DNA from: Flavobacterium faecale
GTDB lineage: Bacteria > Bacteroidota > Bacteroidia > Flavobacteriales > Flavobacteriaceae
DNA length: 64,000 nucleotides
Assembly: GCF_003076455.1 (NCBI RefSeq)
Contig: NZ_CP020918.1
Location: 806,001-870,000, forward strand
Reading direction: 5' to 3'
This document shows, piece after piece, positions 54,070 through 62,826 of the stretch (the stretch's first letter is position 1; each line of letters opens with the position of its first letter). The notes beneath the pieces are model-generated. The model worked only from the letters and a program-made list of their open reading frames with translations, was not told the origin of the DNA and did no database searches. Both the position numbers and the translations under genes were made by a program.

Positions 54070-54309
54070 TTGCGTACCACGATCAATTCTCTCAAAAAAG
54101 GCGAAAAAGCCATAATCAAAGACTTTGACATTGATGTTATTCCGTTGAAATTACTCGAAATGGGTTGTTTGCCGGGTAATATGGTTCAGTTGTTACAAAT
54201 CGCACCTTTTGGCGACCCTTTATATTTAGACATAAATGGTTCGCACTTAGCAATTAGAGTAGAAACAGCAGCAGAAATAGAGGTTGAATTGGTTCAAGTA
54301 AAACTTTAA
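54070..54309 (+). CDS. feoA: FeoA ferrous iron transport protein
   Basis: 79 residues, a single SH3-like FeoA domain ('LKKGEKAIIKDFDIDVIPLK', 'LLEMGCLPGNMVQLLQIAP'). The start is TTG, 27 bases after the -7 element; there is no in-frame ATG upstream that follows the promoter, and the first internal ATG would cut the domain. It assists FeoB. Directly upstream of feoB and almost certainly in the same operon. Confidence 0.93.
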   Translation: MRTTINSLKKGEKAIIKDFDIDVIPLKLLEMGCLPGNMVQLLQIAPFGDPLYLDINGSHLAIRVETAAEIEVELVQVKL

Positions 54310-54413
54310 CAAAACGATTGGCACAGTTAGTTGGGAACCCAAACTAGCACAAAAACCTATTGGCCTTGGTTGGAGTTTATTGGACTAATATAAAAATTAT
54401 AAGTAGTACAAAA

Positions 54414-56513
54414 ATGATTAACGATAATATTAATGTTGCCCTGATAGGAAATCCAAACGTAGGGAAAACTTCGGTCTTCAATCAACTTACGGGATTAAAC
54501 CAACAAGTGGGAAACTATCCTGGAATCACGGTCGAAAAAAAGATTGGGTTTTGCAAATTACCCAATAATGTCAAAGCAAACATCTTAGATTTACCAGGAA
54601 CCTATAGCTTAAATGCCTCATCAATTGATGAAAACGTAGTCATTGAGTTGCTATTAAACAAAAACGACAAATTATACCCAGACGTCGCTCTTGTGGTGAC
54701 TGATGTCGAGAATTTAAAACGAAACCTACTTCTTTTCACACAAATAAAAGACCTTGAAATTCCAACCATCCTAGTCATCAATATGGCCGACAGAATGGAA
54801 CAAAAAGGGATCACACTAGACCTACCGTATCTTGAGGAGCAGTTGAAAACAAAAATCGCCCTCGTAAGCTCGCGTAAAGGGTTTGGTATAGACGAATTAA
54901 AAAAACTGATTACCACTTACAAAACCATTTCTAGCGAACCTTGTTTGAATGCTTCTGTAATTGATCCTGAGTATTTTGATAGTTTACGAAAAGCTTTTCC
55001 TAGTCAATTGCTGTACAAATTATGGCTCGTAATTACTCAAGATGTGAATTTTTTGAATTTGGAGCGAAAAGAAATCCAGAGTTCATTCACCAAATCACAT
55101 ACGGACCTAAAGCGTTTACAGCAGAAAGAAACCATTAAAAGATACCAATTTATCAATGATGTGCTCAAGGTAGCACTCAAAGTAGACATCTCCATTGCAA
55201 AAGATTTACGCAGTAAGATTGACCGAGTTTTAACGCACAAAGTATGGGGTTATGCCATCTTTTTTGCGATTTTGTTTATCATTTTTCAATCTATTTTTGA
55301 GTGGTCCAAAATTCCGATGGATTTTATTGACTCCTCATTTGCCTCATTGAGTTCTGCAGCAGCCAAACATTTACCAGAAGGTGTGTTTACTAGCTTACTA
55401 TCCGAGGGGATTATTCCGGGAATTGGAGGAATCTTGATCTTTATCCCTCAAATTGCCTTCTTATTTTTGTTTATTTCGATACTAGAAGAAAGCGGGTACA
55501 TGAGCCGCGTAGTCTTTTTGATGGACAAAATCATGCGTAAATTTGGATTGTCAGGTAAGAGTGTGGTACCCTTAATTTCTGGGACTGCCTGCGCAATACC
55601 GGCTATTATGGCAAGTCGAAATATCGAAAACTGGAAAGAACGTTTGATCACCATTCTAGTAACACCTTTTACAACTTGTTCGGCTCGATTGCCCGTGTAC
55701 GCGATCATCATCGCCTTAGTAATTCCAGATGAATATGTATTTGGGTTCTTGAATTTGCAAGGACTGACCTTGATGTTATTGTACTTATTGGGATTTGGAA
55801 TGGCAATATTCTCTGCTTATGTATTGAATAAAATCATGAAAATTAAGGGCAAAACCTTTTTTGTAGTCGAAATGCCAAACTACAAATTACCAATGTTCAA
55901 GAATGTAGCCATCAATGTGATCGAAAAAACGAAAGCTTTTGTTTTTGGAGCTGGTAAAATAATCTTGGCTATATCTATTATTTTATGGTTTTTGGCCTCA
56001 TACGGACCCGGAAAAAACTTTAAAAACGCAGATAGCATTCTACGTTCGAAAACTGAAAACAGTACTATTAATGAAGCTGAACTAGAAAATAAGATTGCAT
56101 CCTACAAATTAGAGAACTCCTATATTGGAATCATGGGAAAAGCTATTGAACCAGCAATATCACCCCTAGGATACGATTGGAAAATTGGTATAGCCATCAT
56201 TAGCTCTTTTGCAGCTAGAGAAGTATTTGTGGGTACATTGGCCACGATTTACAGCGTAGGTGGATCTGACAATGAAGATACTATAAAAAATAAAATGGGT
56301 GCCGAAATCAATCCTATTACAGGTCAGAAGGTTTTTAACTTTGCCTCTGGTATTTCGTTACTCCTATTTTATGCCTTTGCCATGCAATGCGCAAGTACAC
56401 TAGCGGTTACCCGTAAAGAAACCAACTCGTGGAAATGGCCGTTGGGTCAATTGATCTTCATGAGTGGGTTTGCCTATTTAGTCGCATTTATTGCTTTTCA
56501 ATTTTTAAAATAA
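54414..56513 (+). CDS. feoB: FeoB ferrous iron transporter
   Basis: 699 residues from the ATG giving 'MINDNINVALIGNPNVGKTS'. An ATG 54 bases upstream would add 18 unrelated residues. The G domain (~6-170) has G1 'GNPNVGKTS', G2/G3 'NYPGITVEKK' and 'DLPGTYSL', and G4 'NMAD'. A helical spacer follows, then the membrane domain with two Gate motifs ('ESGYMSRVVFLMDKIMRKFG' and 'SSFAAREVFVGTLATIYSVG') and Cys in 'SGTACAIPAIMASR'. Imports Fe2+ across the inner membrane. Confidence 0.97.
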   Translation: MINDNINVALIGNPNVGKTSVFNQLTGLNQQVGNYPGITVEKKIGFCKLPNNVKANILDLPGTYSLNASSIDENVVIELLLNKNDKLYPDVALVVTDVENLKRNLLLFTQIKDLEIPTILVINMADRMEQKGITLDLPYLEEQLKTKIALVSSRKGFGIDELKKLITTYKTISSEPCLNASVIDPEYFDSLRKAFPSQLLYKLWLVITQDVNFLNLERKEIQSSFTKSHTDLKRLQQKETIKRYQFINDVLKVALKVDISIAKDLRSKIDRVLTHKVWGYAIFFAILFIIFQSIFEWSKIPMDFIDSSFASLSSAAAKHLPEGVFTSLLSEGIIPGIGGILIFIPQIAFLFLFISILEESGYMSRVVFLMDKIMRKFGLSGKSVVPLISGTACAIPAIMASRNIENWKERLITILVTPFTTCSARLPVYAIIIALVIPDEYVFGFLNLQGLTLMLLYLLGFGMAIFSAYVLNKIMKIKGKTFFVVEMPNYKLPMFKNVAINVIEKTKAFVFGAGKIILAISIILWFLASYGPGKNFKNADSILRSKTENSTINEAELENKIASYKLENSYIGIMGKAIEPAISPLGYDWKIGIAIISSFAAREVFVGTLATIYSVGGSDNEDTIKNKMGAEINPITGQKVFNFASGISLLLFYAFAMQCASTLAVTRKETNSWKWPLGQLIFMSGFAYLVAFIAFQFLK

Positions 56514-56519
56514 AAGATC

Positions 56520-56648
56520 ATGCAAGAAATTTTAGCCTTTACCGCTCTAGCAATAGCAGTTGGTTTTATTGCCAAGAAATATTTCTGGAAGAAGAAAAAG
56601 AACAGCAAAAACAACTGTGGTAGTGATACCGATTGTGGTTGTCACTAA
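56520..56648 (+). CDS. FeoB-associated Cys-rich membrane protein
   Basis: 42 residues. One TM helix ('ILAFTALAIAVGFIAKKYFW'), a basic stretch 'KKKKNSKN', then 'CGSDTDCGCH' at the C-terminus with three Cys and one His able to bind iron. Begins six bases after the feoB stop. Such tails are known next to feoB in several phyla (FeoB-associated Cys-rich family). It may act as a small metal-handling or FeoC-like partner. Confidence 0.85.
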   Translation: MQEILAFTALAIAVGFIAKKYFWKKKKNSKNNCGSDTDCGCH

Positions 56649-56661
56649 TTTTTTAACAACA

Positions 56662-56708
56662 AAAAAGCCGTAAACAAATCAATTAAGATTTGGTTTACGG
56701 CTTTTTTT
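56662..56708. terminator. Bidirectional terminator of the feo operon
   Basis: AAAAAGCCGTAAAC / GTTTACGGCTTTTT with inner CAAATC/GATTTG pairing and flanking A and T runs. Confidence 0.9.
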
Positions 56709-56779
56709 ATGGGCAAAAAGGCGATCGTACTAATTAAGGCAATTGCATCAAAACTACTGATCCTCTTACCCTATTCTAT

Positions 56780-57448
56780 TTAATTATTGAAAAGTGCTTT
56801 TTGACTTTGCAAATCAATTACTTTTTGACGTTGCTTTTCAATATCTCCAGTTTTAGATTCTAACATTTTGATGTTGTCCTGAATCGTATTTTCATTCTTT
56901 GCGATCAAATCTTTGGCTTTTTCAATATCCTTAGCTGCTTTTTCATTTTCTTTCGCTAAGTCTTTTTTATTGTCTTCCAATTTTTCAAGCGCTTTGTTTT
57001 CGTCTTTCAACAATTCATCCATGTGATTTTCAGATGCTTTATTTCCAATCTTCTTTACTAAGTCCATAGCATAAGCAAACTTCTCAGGACTATAGGCTTT
57101 ATCCAAAAATCGACCACCTAAATTAAAGAAAGCGGTATATTTATAACCATTATCTATTTTTTCAACCACTTGATGAATGTCGATCGTGTTAGTGCTAATT
57201 TCGCTAATTAAAGCATCATCTATAAAAGTTTCATTTGAGCGCTTAATCTTTCTAAGTTTACCTTTGTATTGCTTTGTAATGTCTTTTACGGCATCTTCAA
57301 TATCATCATCTGAAACGTGTGGAATAAATATACTAATTCCGGTTTGAGTTCCCTTACTCATTGTTTCAGTTACTTCTGTGGGGTTAGCAACTTGCGAAAA
57401 ACCTAAGCTGTAAGCAAATAGTGCTACTAATACAAATTTGTATTTCAT
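56780..57448 (-). CDS. Secreted coiled-coil protein downstream of mntR
   Basis: 222 residues, signal peptide cleaved near 'LGFSQ'. Residues ~30-130 form a globular alpha/beta part ('IFIPHVSDDDIEDAVKDITK'). From ~140 to 215 a highly charged coiled coil runs ('EKAAKDIEKAKDLIAKNENT'). Periplasmic location likely. No family recognised. It follows the DtxR-type gene by 55 bases on the same strand and may be in the Mn/Fe operon. Confidence 0.75.
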   Translation of the reverse strand: MKYKFVLVALFAYSLGFSQVANPTEVTETMSKGTQTGISIFIPHVSDDDIEDAVKDITKQYKGKLRKIKRSNETFIDDALISEISTNTIDIHQVVEKIDNGYKYTAFFNLGGRFLDKAYSPEKFAYAMDLVKKIGNKASENHMDELLKDENKALEKLEDNKKDLAKENEKAAKDIEKAKDLIAKNENTIQDNIKMLESKTGDIEKQRQKVIDLQSQKALFNN

Positions 57449-57503
57449 TTTAATTATTTTTAGTTATTGTACTATACAAGGTACAAAAAAGAACGCAGAA
57501 TAG

Positions 57504-58157
57504 CTAATTAAGTTTCATGAAAATATTACTCGCAATTTTATTCGAAATAGACAATACAGTACCGTCTACGTTTATTTTGACAGACAAATCAAAGGATTCT
57601 TTGTCCAAGAATTCAATCTGTGAACCCAAGGATATTTGCTGCTTGTCAAGGTATTTTAAAAAATCTGAAGAGGTATCTTTCACGCCTACGCACATGCCCT
57701 TCTGACCCACAAGCAAATCTGACAAAAGCTGCTTGTCTACCTTTTGAATGGCACCATTTTTATCTGGAATAGCATCACCATGAGGATCTTCGGTTGGGTT
57801 ACCTAAAAAATCATCCAATTTGTTAATCAATTTCTCTGACTTAATGTGTTCCAATTGTTCGGCGATATCATGCACTTCATCCCAGGAAAAGTCTAGTTTT
57901 TCGACCAAAAACACCTCCCAAAGTCGGTGTTTGCGCACAATCATTTTGGCTGCCAAACTTCCTTGACCGGTCAAAGAAACTCCTTGGTATTTTTTGTAAT
58001 TTACCAAACCTTTTTCTGCCAATTTTTTAATCATATCGGTGACCGAAGACGCCTTGGTCTCCATCATTTCAGCAATGGCATTGGTGCTCACATCACTGCT
58101 TGACACTGTGGTTAAATGGTAAATGGCTTTGAGATAATTTTCTTCTGAATGCGTCAT
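57504..58157 (-). CDS. DtxR/MntR-family metal-dependent regulator
   Basis: 217 residues. Winged helix (~1-65: 'EENYLKAIYHLTT', 'NAIAEMMETKASSVTDMIKK'), metal-binding/dimerisation domain (~70-140) with typical ligands in 'SAAMI..HRLWEVFLVEKL'-like sequence, 'DEVHDIAEQLEHIKSE' and 'GNPTEDPHGDAIP', and a C-terminal SH3-like FeoA domain (~150-217). It probably senses Mn2+ or Fe2+ and represses the transporter gene 42 bases upstream in the same operon, perhaps also feoAB. Confidence 0.92.
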   Translation of the reverse strand: MTHSEENYLKAIYHLTTVSSSDVSTNAIAEMMETKASSVTDMIKKLAEKGLVNYKKYQGVSLTGQGSLAAKMIVRKHRLWEVFLVEKLDFSWDEVHDIAEQLEHIKSEKLINKLDDFLGNPTEDPHGDAIPDKNGAIQKVDKQLLSDLLVGQKGMCVGVKDTSSDFLKYLDKQQISLGSQIEFLDKESFDLSVKINVDGTVLSISNKIASNIFMKLN

Positions 58158-58199
58158 GCGGGAAATTTGAGGGTTTGTTACTTTAATACGAGAACGGAA

Positions 58200-60071
58200 T
58201 TATTGCTTTACAATAAATAACGGAATAGAAATTTTATGTCGAATATGATCCACAGTTGTACCAAAGAGTAAATCTTTTAATCCTGTATGGCCGTGTGTAC
58301 CCATAACCAGAACATCAAATTTTCCTTGATTTATAAGCACAGGAATCACTTTGTCTGGCAGTCCAAAACCTAATTTGGTGGTGACTTTAAATCCTTTCTC
58401 TTTTAAAATAGATTCATACTCCAACAGTAATTTTTCGTCTACCGTGGTTTCGTGATCATCGGCATCATCACCAAACATGTGAGCGCCTACCGTTTCAACC
58501 ACGTGGATTAAGGTATATTCGGCCTCTTTTCCACCCAATTCAAAGGCATTATTTAGTGCCACTTCATCGGCAGTAGTAAAATCAACTGTAACGGCAATGT
58601 TCTTTTTCGAATAGGTTTGACCTTTCGGAAATTGCAATTTCAAGTGGTGCGGAGAATGATTATGAATCGTTCTATTTGATTTATCGAAAAAAGGTTTAAA
58701 AACGATATAGAGTAGTAAAATTAAGAAAGCAAATGCCAAAGGCACCACTGTAAGCCAAAGTATCAAAGGATTTTCAGCAGATTCAAGCCAACCATTAATT
58801 TCGTCAAAAACCAATTTACCATTCAAGATCACAATAATGCTCGCCACAATCCAAGAGGCAATTTGTGTCACTCTGCTAATATGAAAACCTTTCATCTTTG
58901 TTTTATCACTCACAAAATGAATTAACGGAATAATAGCAAATCCTAATTGTAAACTCAAAACCACTTGACTAAAAATCAACAATTTACCCGTTACTCCTTC
59001 ACCAAAAATAGTGATCACTACAACAGCAGGAACAATGGCAATCAAGCGCGTAATGATGCGTCGTACCCAAGGTTGAATTCGTAAATTTAGATAGCCTTCC
59101 ATAATTATCTGTCCCGCTAATGTACCGGTAATGGTAGAACTTTGCCCAGCGGCAATCAATGCAACGGCGAACAAAATTGGCGCCCATTTGGTACCCAAAA
59201 GCGGTTGTAAAAATCTGTGTGCATCTTGAATTTCGGCAACGTTATGCATACCAACTTTATAAAATGTAGCGGCGGCCAAAATCAAAATGGCGGCATTGAC
59301 AAAAAAGGCAAGGTTCAATGCAATAGTCGAATCAATAAAATTATATTTTAAAGCCTGCTTGATTCCTGCTTTCGATCGGTCAAATTTTCGGGTTTGCACC
59401 AATGAGGAGTGCAAATATAGATTGTGAGGCATTACGGTAGCTCCAATAATACCAATGGCAATGTACAAAGCAGTTTCGTTAGGCATGGTCGGGATCAATC
59501 CTAAAATTACTTTGTCCATTTCGGGTTGAGCAAAAATCATTTCGAAAATAAACGAAACCCCAATTACAGTTACCAAAGCGATAATGAAGGCTTCCATTTT
59601 TCGAATCCCTTTATTAATCAAAAATAATAGTAAAAAAGTATCCAAAACAGTAATCATCACCCCTTGAATCAACGGAATATCAAATAACAAATTGATACCA
59701 ATTGCCATTCCGAGCACTTCGGCCAAGTCACAAGCTGCTATGGCAATTTCGGCCAAAAAGTATAAAATATAATTGATGAATGGCGAATAGGTCTCACGTG
59801 AGGCCTGCGCAAGATCGCGTTGCGTAACGATACCCAAACGTGCGCTCAGACTTTGCAACAACAAAGCCATCATATTACTCATTAGTAGTACCCATAATAA
59901 CGAATAACCAAATTGGCTACCTCCGGCAATATCTGTGGCCCAATTTCCGGGGTCCATATAACCCACACTAATCAGGTAAGCGGGACCAAAAAAGGCCAAT
60001 ATTTTTTTAAAAACCGATTTTTTATTCTCTGTCGAAACCGATTCGTTTACTTCTTCTAAGGACTTGCTCAT
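58200..60071 (-). CDS. mntH: Nramp divalent metal transporter fused to a universal stress (UspA) domain
   Basis: 623 residues. The Nramp part (~20-455, eleven TMs) has the two metal-site motifs 'YMDPGNWATD' (DPGN at 40-43) and 'TVMPHNLYLHSS' near 212. From ~487 a UspA domain follows, with the ATP-binding pattern 'GTHGHTGLKDLLFGTT' near 590. Imports Mn2+ (or Fe2+) with protons; the Usp domain may gate it by nucleotide (inference). Start matches a normal Nramp N-terminus. Confidence 0.95.
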   Translation of the reverse strand: MSKSLEEVNESVSTENKKSVFKKILAFFGPAYLISVGYMDPGNWATDIAGGSQFGYSLLWVLLMSNMMALLLQSLSARLGIVTQRDLAQASRETYSPFINYILYFLAEIAIAACDLAEVLGMAIGINLLFDIPLIQGVMITVLDTFLLLFLINKGIRKMEAFIIALVTVIGVSFIFEMIFAQPEMDKVILGLIPTMPNETALYIAIGIIGATVMPHNLYLHSSLVQTRKFDRSKAGIKQALKYNFIDSTIALNLAFFVNAAILILAAATFYKVGMHNVAEIQDAHRFLQPLLGTKWAPILFAVALIAAGQSSTITGTLAGQIIMEGYLNLRIQPWVRRIITRLIAIVPAVVVITIFGEGVTGKLLIFSQVVLSLQLGFAIIPLIHFVSDKTKMKGFHISRVTQIASWIVASIIVILNGKLVFDEINGWLESAENPLILWLTVVPLAFAFLILLLYIVFKPFFDKSNRTIHNHSPHHLKLQFPKGQTYSKKNIAVTVDFTTADEVALNNAFELGGKEAEYTLIHVVETVGAHMFGDDADDHETTVDEKLLLEYESILKEKGFKVTTKLGFGLPDKVIPVLINQGKFDVLVMGTHGHTGLKDLLFGTTVDHIRHKISIPLFIVKQ

Positions 60072-60087
60072 TACTAACTGTTTGCAA

Positions 60088-60141
60088 CAAATATATGCAA
60101 TAAAGTATTACAGCCAAAAAATATATTTAGACTAAGCTAAA
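60088..60141 (-). promoter_or_regulatory. mntH promoter and DtxR-like palindrome
   Basis: On the minus strand TTTG (60115-60118), 19 bases, TATATTTG (60088-60095): a perfect Bacteroidota promoter. Just upstream at 60126-60141 is TTTAGACTAAGCTAAA, an imperfect dyad of the TTAG...CTAA type bound by DtxR-family proteins. Confidence 0.7.
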
Positions 60142-60434
60142 AAATAAACGGCAGTTTAAGAAGAATATAACTGAGCTAACAGAAAAAATTTGACCCAAGA
60201 TTAACAATTCTTAGCTTCAATAAGCAAAAGAACAATCCTATATTTGCAGAAATTAATCTGTATTCGAATGCGTCTCAATCGAATTTGATTGCCTTTGAAA
60301 AACATCTAAAAGTGCACAAACTAGTAATCGACAGCGCAAACACAAATAAAAAAATAATTTTGCTCGAATAAAAAAAGCAATACGACCTGCCTCAAAACAG
60401 TGAAGTAGGCTAGAAAAAACAAATACAACTCCCT
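60142..60434. other. Divergent intergenic region, mntH / acid phosphatase
   Basis: A plus-strand TATATTTG at 60239-60246 may be the -7 element of the phosphatase gene, leaving a ~185-base leader. Nothing else recognised. Confidence 0.45.
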
Positions 60435-61241
60435 ATGAAAATGAAACTTTGTCTACGCAAATCAATTTGTCTATTGCTCTTAGCAGCTAGTATCCCCAAT
60501 GTAATGGCACAAGAGGTTGCGCCAAAAAATGACGAAAGCCAAGTAAAAGTCTACTCTATCTTATGGCAACAAACAGCCGCAGAATATAGAGCTTTGTGTT
60601 ACCAAGCCTTTAATTTGGCTAGTTTGAGAATAAATGATATTCCGAGAAGACAATTGCGAAAAGGCAATCTTGCTATTGTAACTGATCTTGACGAAACCAT
60701 ACTAGACAATAGTTATGTTGGCGCTCAATTAATCAAAGAAAATAAGCAAATGAACGGTGCCGAATGGGACCGATGGACAGCAGCATCAAAAGTAACGGCA
60801 CTACCAGGAGCAGTTGAGTTCTTGAAAGAAGCAGCCAAAAAAGGAATAACCATTTTTTATATTTCAAACAGAGAAACTAGTGCTATACAAAGCACCTTGA
60901 TAGACCTGAAACGTCTAGGATTGCCTAACGCAGACGAAGCACATTGTTTGTTTAAATCGACTACCTCATCAAAAGAAGTTCGTAGAAATGTAGTTGAGAA
61001 AGACTATAAAATCGTGATGTTAATGGGAGACAACCTAACCGACTTCAGTACTGCTTTCGAAAAAAATAGTATTCAAGACCGATTTGACAAAACCGATTTG
61101 GACCGCAAGCAATGGGGTGACAAATTTATCGTACTACCGAACTGTAATTATGGTGAATGGGAAAATGCGTTGTATGATTACCAAAGAAAAACTGATGCAG
61201 AAAAAGCACAAATGAGACTCAACCTTTTAAAAGGATATTAA
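60435..61241 (+). CDS. Class B/C-type acid phosphatase (5'-nucleotidase, lipoprotein e(P4) family)
   Basis: 268 residues with a signal peptide (cleavage near 'NVMAQ'). No lipobox Cys is visible, so it is probably periplasmic rather than lipidated, although the family name says lipoprotein. HAD motif I is 'VTDLDETILDN' near 86 with two Asp, motif II 'IFYISNRETSA' near 140, and 'VMLMGDNLTDFS' near 198 is motif IV. Releases phosphate from nucleotides or NAD/NMN for uptake. It may start at MKMKL or two codons later. Confidence 0.93.
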   Translation: MKMKLCLRKSICLLLLAASIPNVMAQEVAPKNDESQVKVYSILWQQTAAEYRALCYQAFNLASLRINDIPRRQLRKGNLAIVTDLDETILDNSYVGAQLIKENKQMNGAEWDRWTAASKVTALPGAVEFLKEAAKKGITIFYISNRETSAIQSTLIDLKRLGLPNADEAHCLFKSTTSSKEVRRNVVEKDYKIVMLMGDNLTDFSTAFEKNSIQDRFDKTDLDRKQWGDKFIVLPNCNYGEWENALYDYQRKTDAEKAQMRLNLLKGY

Positions 61242-61272
61242 AAAAGTCTCTCTAGCTTATCGCTTTTTATAG

Positions 61273-61308
61273 AAAAACCCGAAATCGTACAATCGATTTC
61301 GGGTTTTT
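61273..61308. terminator. Bidirectional terminator, phosphatase / zur
   Basis: 15-bp perfect stem AAAAACCCGAAATCG / CGATTTCGGGTTTTT with a 6-nt loop between convergent genes. Confidence 0.97.
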
Positions 61309-61338
61309 TATTTTGATTTATGTAAAGGCATGGCTTTT

Positions 61339-61722
61339 TTAGGAGCAATTAGGACACAGGCCAGTAAGTGTAAAATTAACCTCCTTAACCAAATATTTTT
61401 CTGGTATAGAAAATTTTGGTTCCACCGAATCCAAACAAGTAACCGATTGGCATTTTTCACAGTTAAAGTGAACATGGTTGTGTGTGTGATGCTGATGGTC
61501 ATGCGTGTGATGACAACTCGCGTACTTAACCGTACCATCTGGGGTAGCAATTTTATGAATCACATCTTCATTAACCAAACGATCAAGAATTCTATAAATG
61601 GTAACTCTATCACATAAATCGACCGTCAATTTTTGAATTTCACTATGTGACAACGCCACTTTTGATTGCGTTAATAGGTCTAAAATAGCAGCTTTTGAGG
61701 CTGTATTACGAGTTGTTTTCAT
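61339..61722 (-). CDS. zur: Fur-family regulator, probably Zur
   Basis: 127 residues. Winged helix ('SHSEIQKL', 'DRVTIYRILDRLVNEDVIHK', ~25-57). A His-rich sensory loop 'CHHTHDHQHHTHNHVHFNC' (70-88) runs into structural zinc site CxxC (88-91), matched by 'CPNCS' (123-126). Neighbouring genes (COG0523 remnant, folE, MerC-like) point to zinc rather than iron. It is divergently transcribed from them over shared operator boxes, one in its own leader, so it is likely autoregulated. Confidence 0.9.
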   Translation of the reverse strand: MKTTRNTASKAAILDLLTQSKVALSHSEIQKLTVDLCDRVTIYRILDRLVNEDVIHKIATPDGTVKYASCHHTHDHQHHTHNHVHFNCEKCQSVTCLDSVEPKFSIPEKYLVKEVNFTLTGLCPNCS

Positions 61723-61737
61723 AATTATAAAAATAAT

Positions 61738-61805
61738 AACGCAATATTGTTGCGTTTAAATAAATACCCAGTATATTTGCAACAAAATTGCAATAGGCAA
61801 ATATA
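61738..61805. promoter_or_regulatory. Divergent promoters with two Zur-like operators
   Basis: Box 1: AACGCAA-TATTG-TTGCGTT (61738-61756). Box 2: TTGCAA-CAAAA-TTGCAA (61777-61793). Plus-strand TATATTTG (61772-61779) overlaps box 2, and its -33 TTG falls in box 1 with 19-nt spacing. Minus-strand TATATTTG (61798-61805) faces zur. Both directions would be blocked by the same protein. Confidence 0.8.
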
Positions 61806-61875
61806 CAAGAAAACAAAGGATTGACCAAGATTCTAATCTGAAACTGCATATTATACCACCGACACAAAAACAGTA

Positions 61876-62013
61876 ATGCCAAAGTCTAGCAAAATAAATG
61901 TTTATATCATTACCGGATTTCTTACCTCCGGAAAAACGACCCTTTTAAACCATTTGTTACAGCAATTTTCTGCCGAAACAAATGTAGTGATTGGTACGAA
62001 CTGCAATTATTAA
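61876..62013 (+). pseudogene. Truncated COG0523/CobW-family GTPase (metallochaperone remnant)
   Basis: 45 codons, 'MPKSSKINVYIITGFLTSGK' then TTLLNHLLQQF, ending 'VVIGTNCNY' and TAA. The Walker A (GFLTSGKTTLLN) is a clear COG0523 N-terminus, but full proteins have 300-400 residues with a CxCC motif, which is absent. The rest appears deleted; the next 85 bases show no continuation. It follows the Zur-controlled promoter. It might still be translated as a short peptide ahead of folE. Confidence 0.75.
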
Positions 62014-62098
62014 GAAACCAATGAGGTTTCAGTAAAATAATTTTTAAAAAAATAGCAGAATACATTATACCACAACACTCAAAATTTACACATCAATT

Positions 62099-62755
62099 AT
62101 GGAAGATTTAAACAAACTACATCAAGAACAAATAGGCGATCATCACATCGGCACCTCAGCAGAAACACCATTAAGAGCGGATGCTTTCTTGATGCCAGAC
62201 AATCAAAAAATTGAAGCCATAGCCGAACATTACCATAAAATAATGGAAATTTTAGGACTCGACTTAACCGATGATAGTTTGAGCGGAACACCCTATCGAG
62301 TAGGTAAAATGTATGTAAAAGAATTATTTTCGGGCTTGGATCCAAAAAACAAACCCAAAATTTCGGTATTTGACAATAAATACGAATACAACAAGATGTT
62401 GGTCGAAAGCCAAATTACCTTCAATTCCTCTTGTGAGCATCATTTTTTACCCATCGTGGGCGTGGCGCACATTGGGTATATCTCATCCGGAAAAGTTATT
62501 GGACTTTCGAAAATGAATCGCATTGTGGATTACTACGGAAGACGTCCTCAGGTACAGGAACGAATGACTATTCAGATTTTTAACGAACTAAAAGCTGCGC
62601 TACAAACCGATGATGTGATTGTAGTTGTAGAAGCCGAGCATTTATGTGTTTCAAGCCGTGGTGTAAATGACAAATCAAGCAAAACAACCACTTTGGAGTA
62701 TGGCGGAAAATTTGAAGACGACCAAATAAGAAATGATTTTTTTAAAATGATCTAA
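62099..62755 (+). CDS. folE: GTP cyclohydrolase I (type IA)
   Basis: 218 residues. Converts GTP to dihydroneopterin triphosphate for folate/pterin synthesis. Active-site zinc ligands are present: Cys in 'SSCEHHFLP' (C112, H115) and Cys in 'EHLCVSSRG' (C183), plus 'VGVAHIGYI' and 'LSKMNRIVDYYGRRPQVQER'. So this is the zinc-dependent form, not FolE2. Being behind a Zur-like operator suggests it is a second copy that is switched on in zinc limitation, or the sole copy co-regulated by chance. Confidence 0.95.
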   Translation: MEDLNKLHQEQIGDHHIGTSAETPLRADAFLMPDNQKIEAIAEHYHKIMEILGLDLTDDSLSGTPYRVGKMYVKELFSGLDPKNKPKISVFDNKYEYNKMLVESQITFNSSCEHHFLPIVGVAHIGYISSGKVIGLSKMNRIVDYYGRRPQVQERMTIQIFNELKAALQTDDVIVVVEAEHLCVSSRGVNDKSSKTTTLEYGGKFEDDQIRNDFFKMI

Positions 62756-62826
62756 AGATTTCCTTGAAATAATGTAACACCCTTTACCCTAAAGACAATT
62801 ATTATTTCTTCAACACTATTTTACAA

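Noticed and set aside
54360-54413. Upstream ATG for feoB
   Set aside because: It adds 18 residues unlike any FeoB; the G1 motif is placed normally from the second ATG.
60081-60100. Possible Zur box in the mntH promoter (TTGCAACAAATATATGCAA)
   Set aside because: The left half matches, but the arms are 7 bases apart instead of 5, so it does not fit the zinc boxes.
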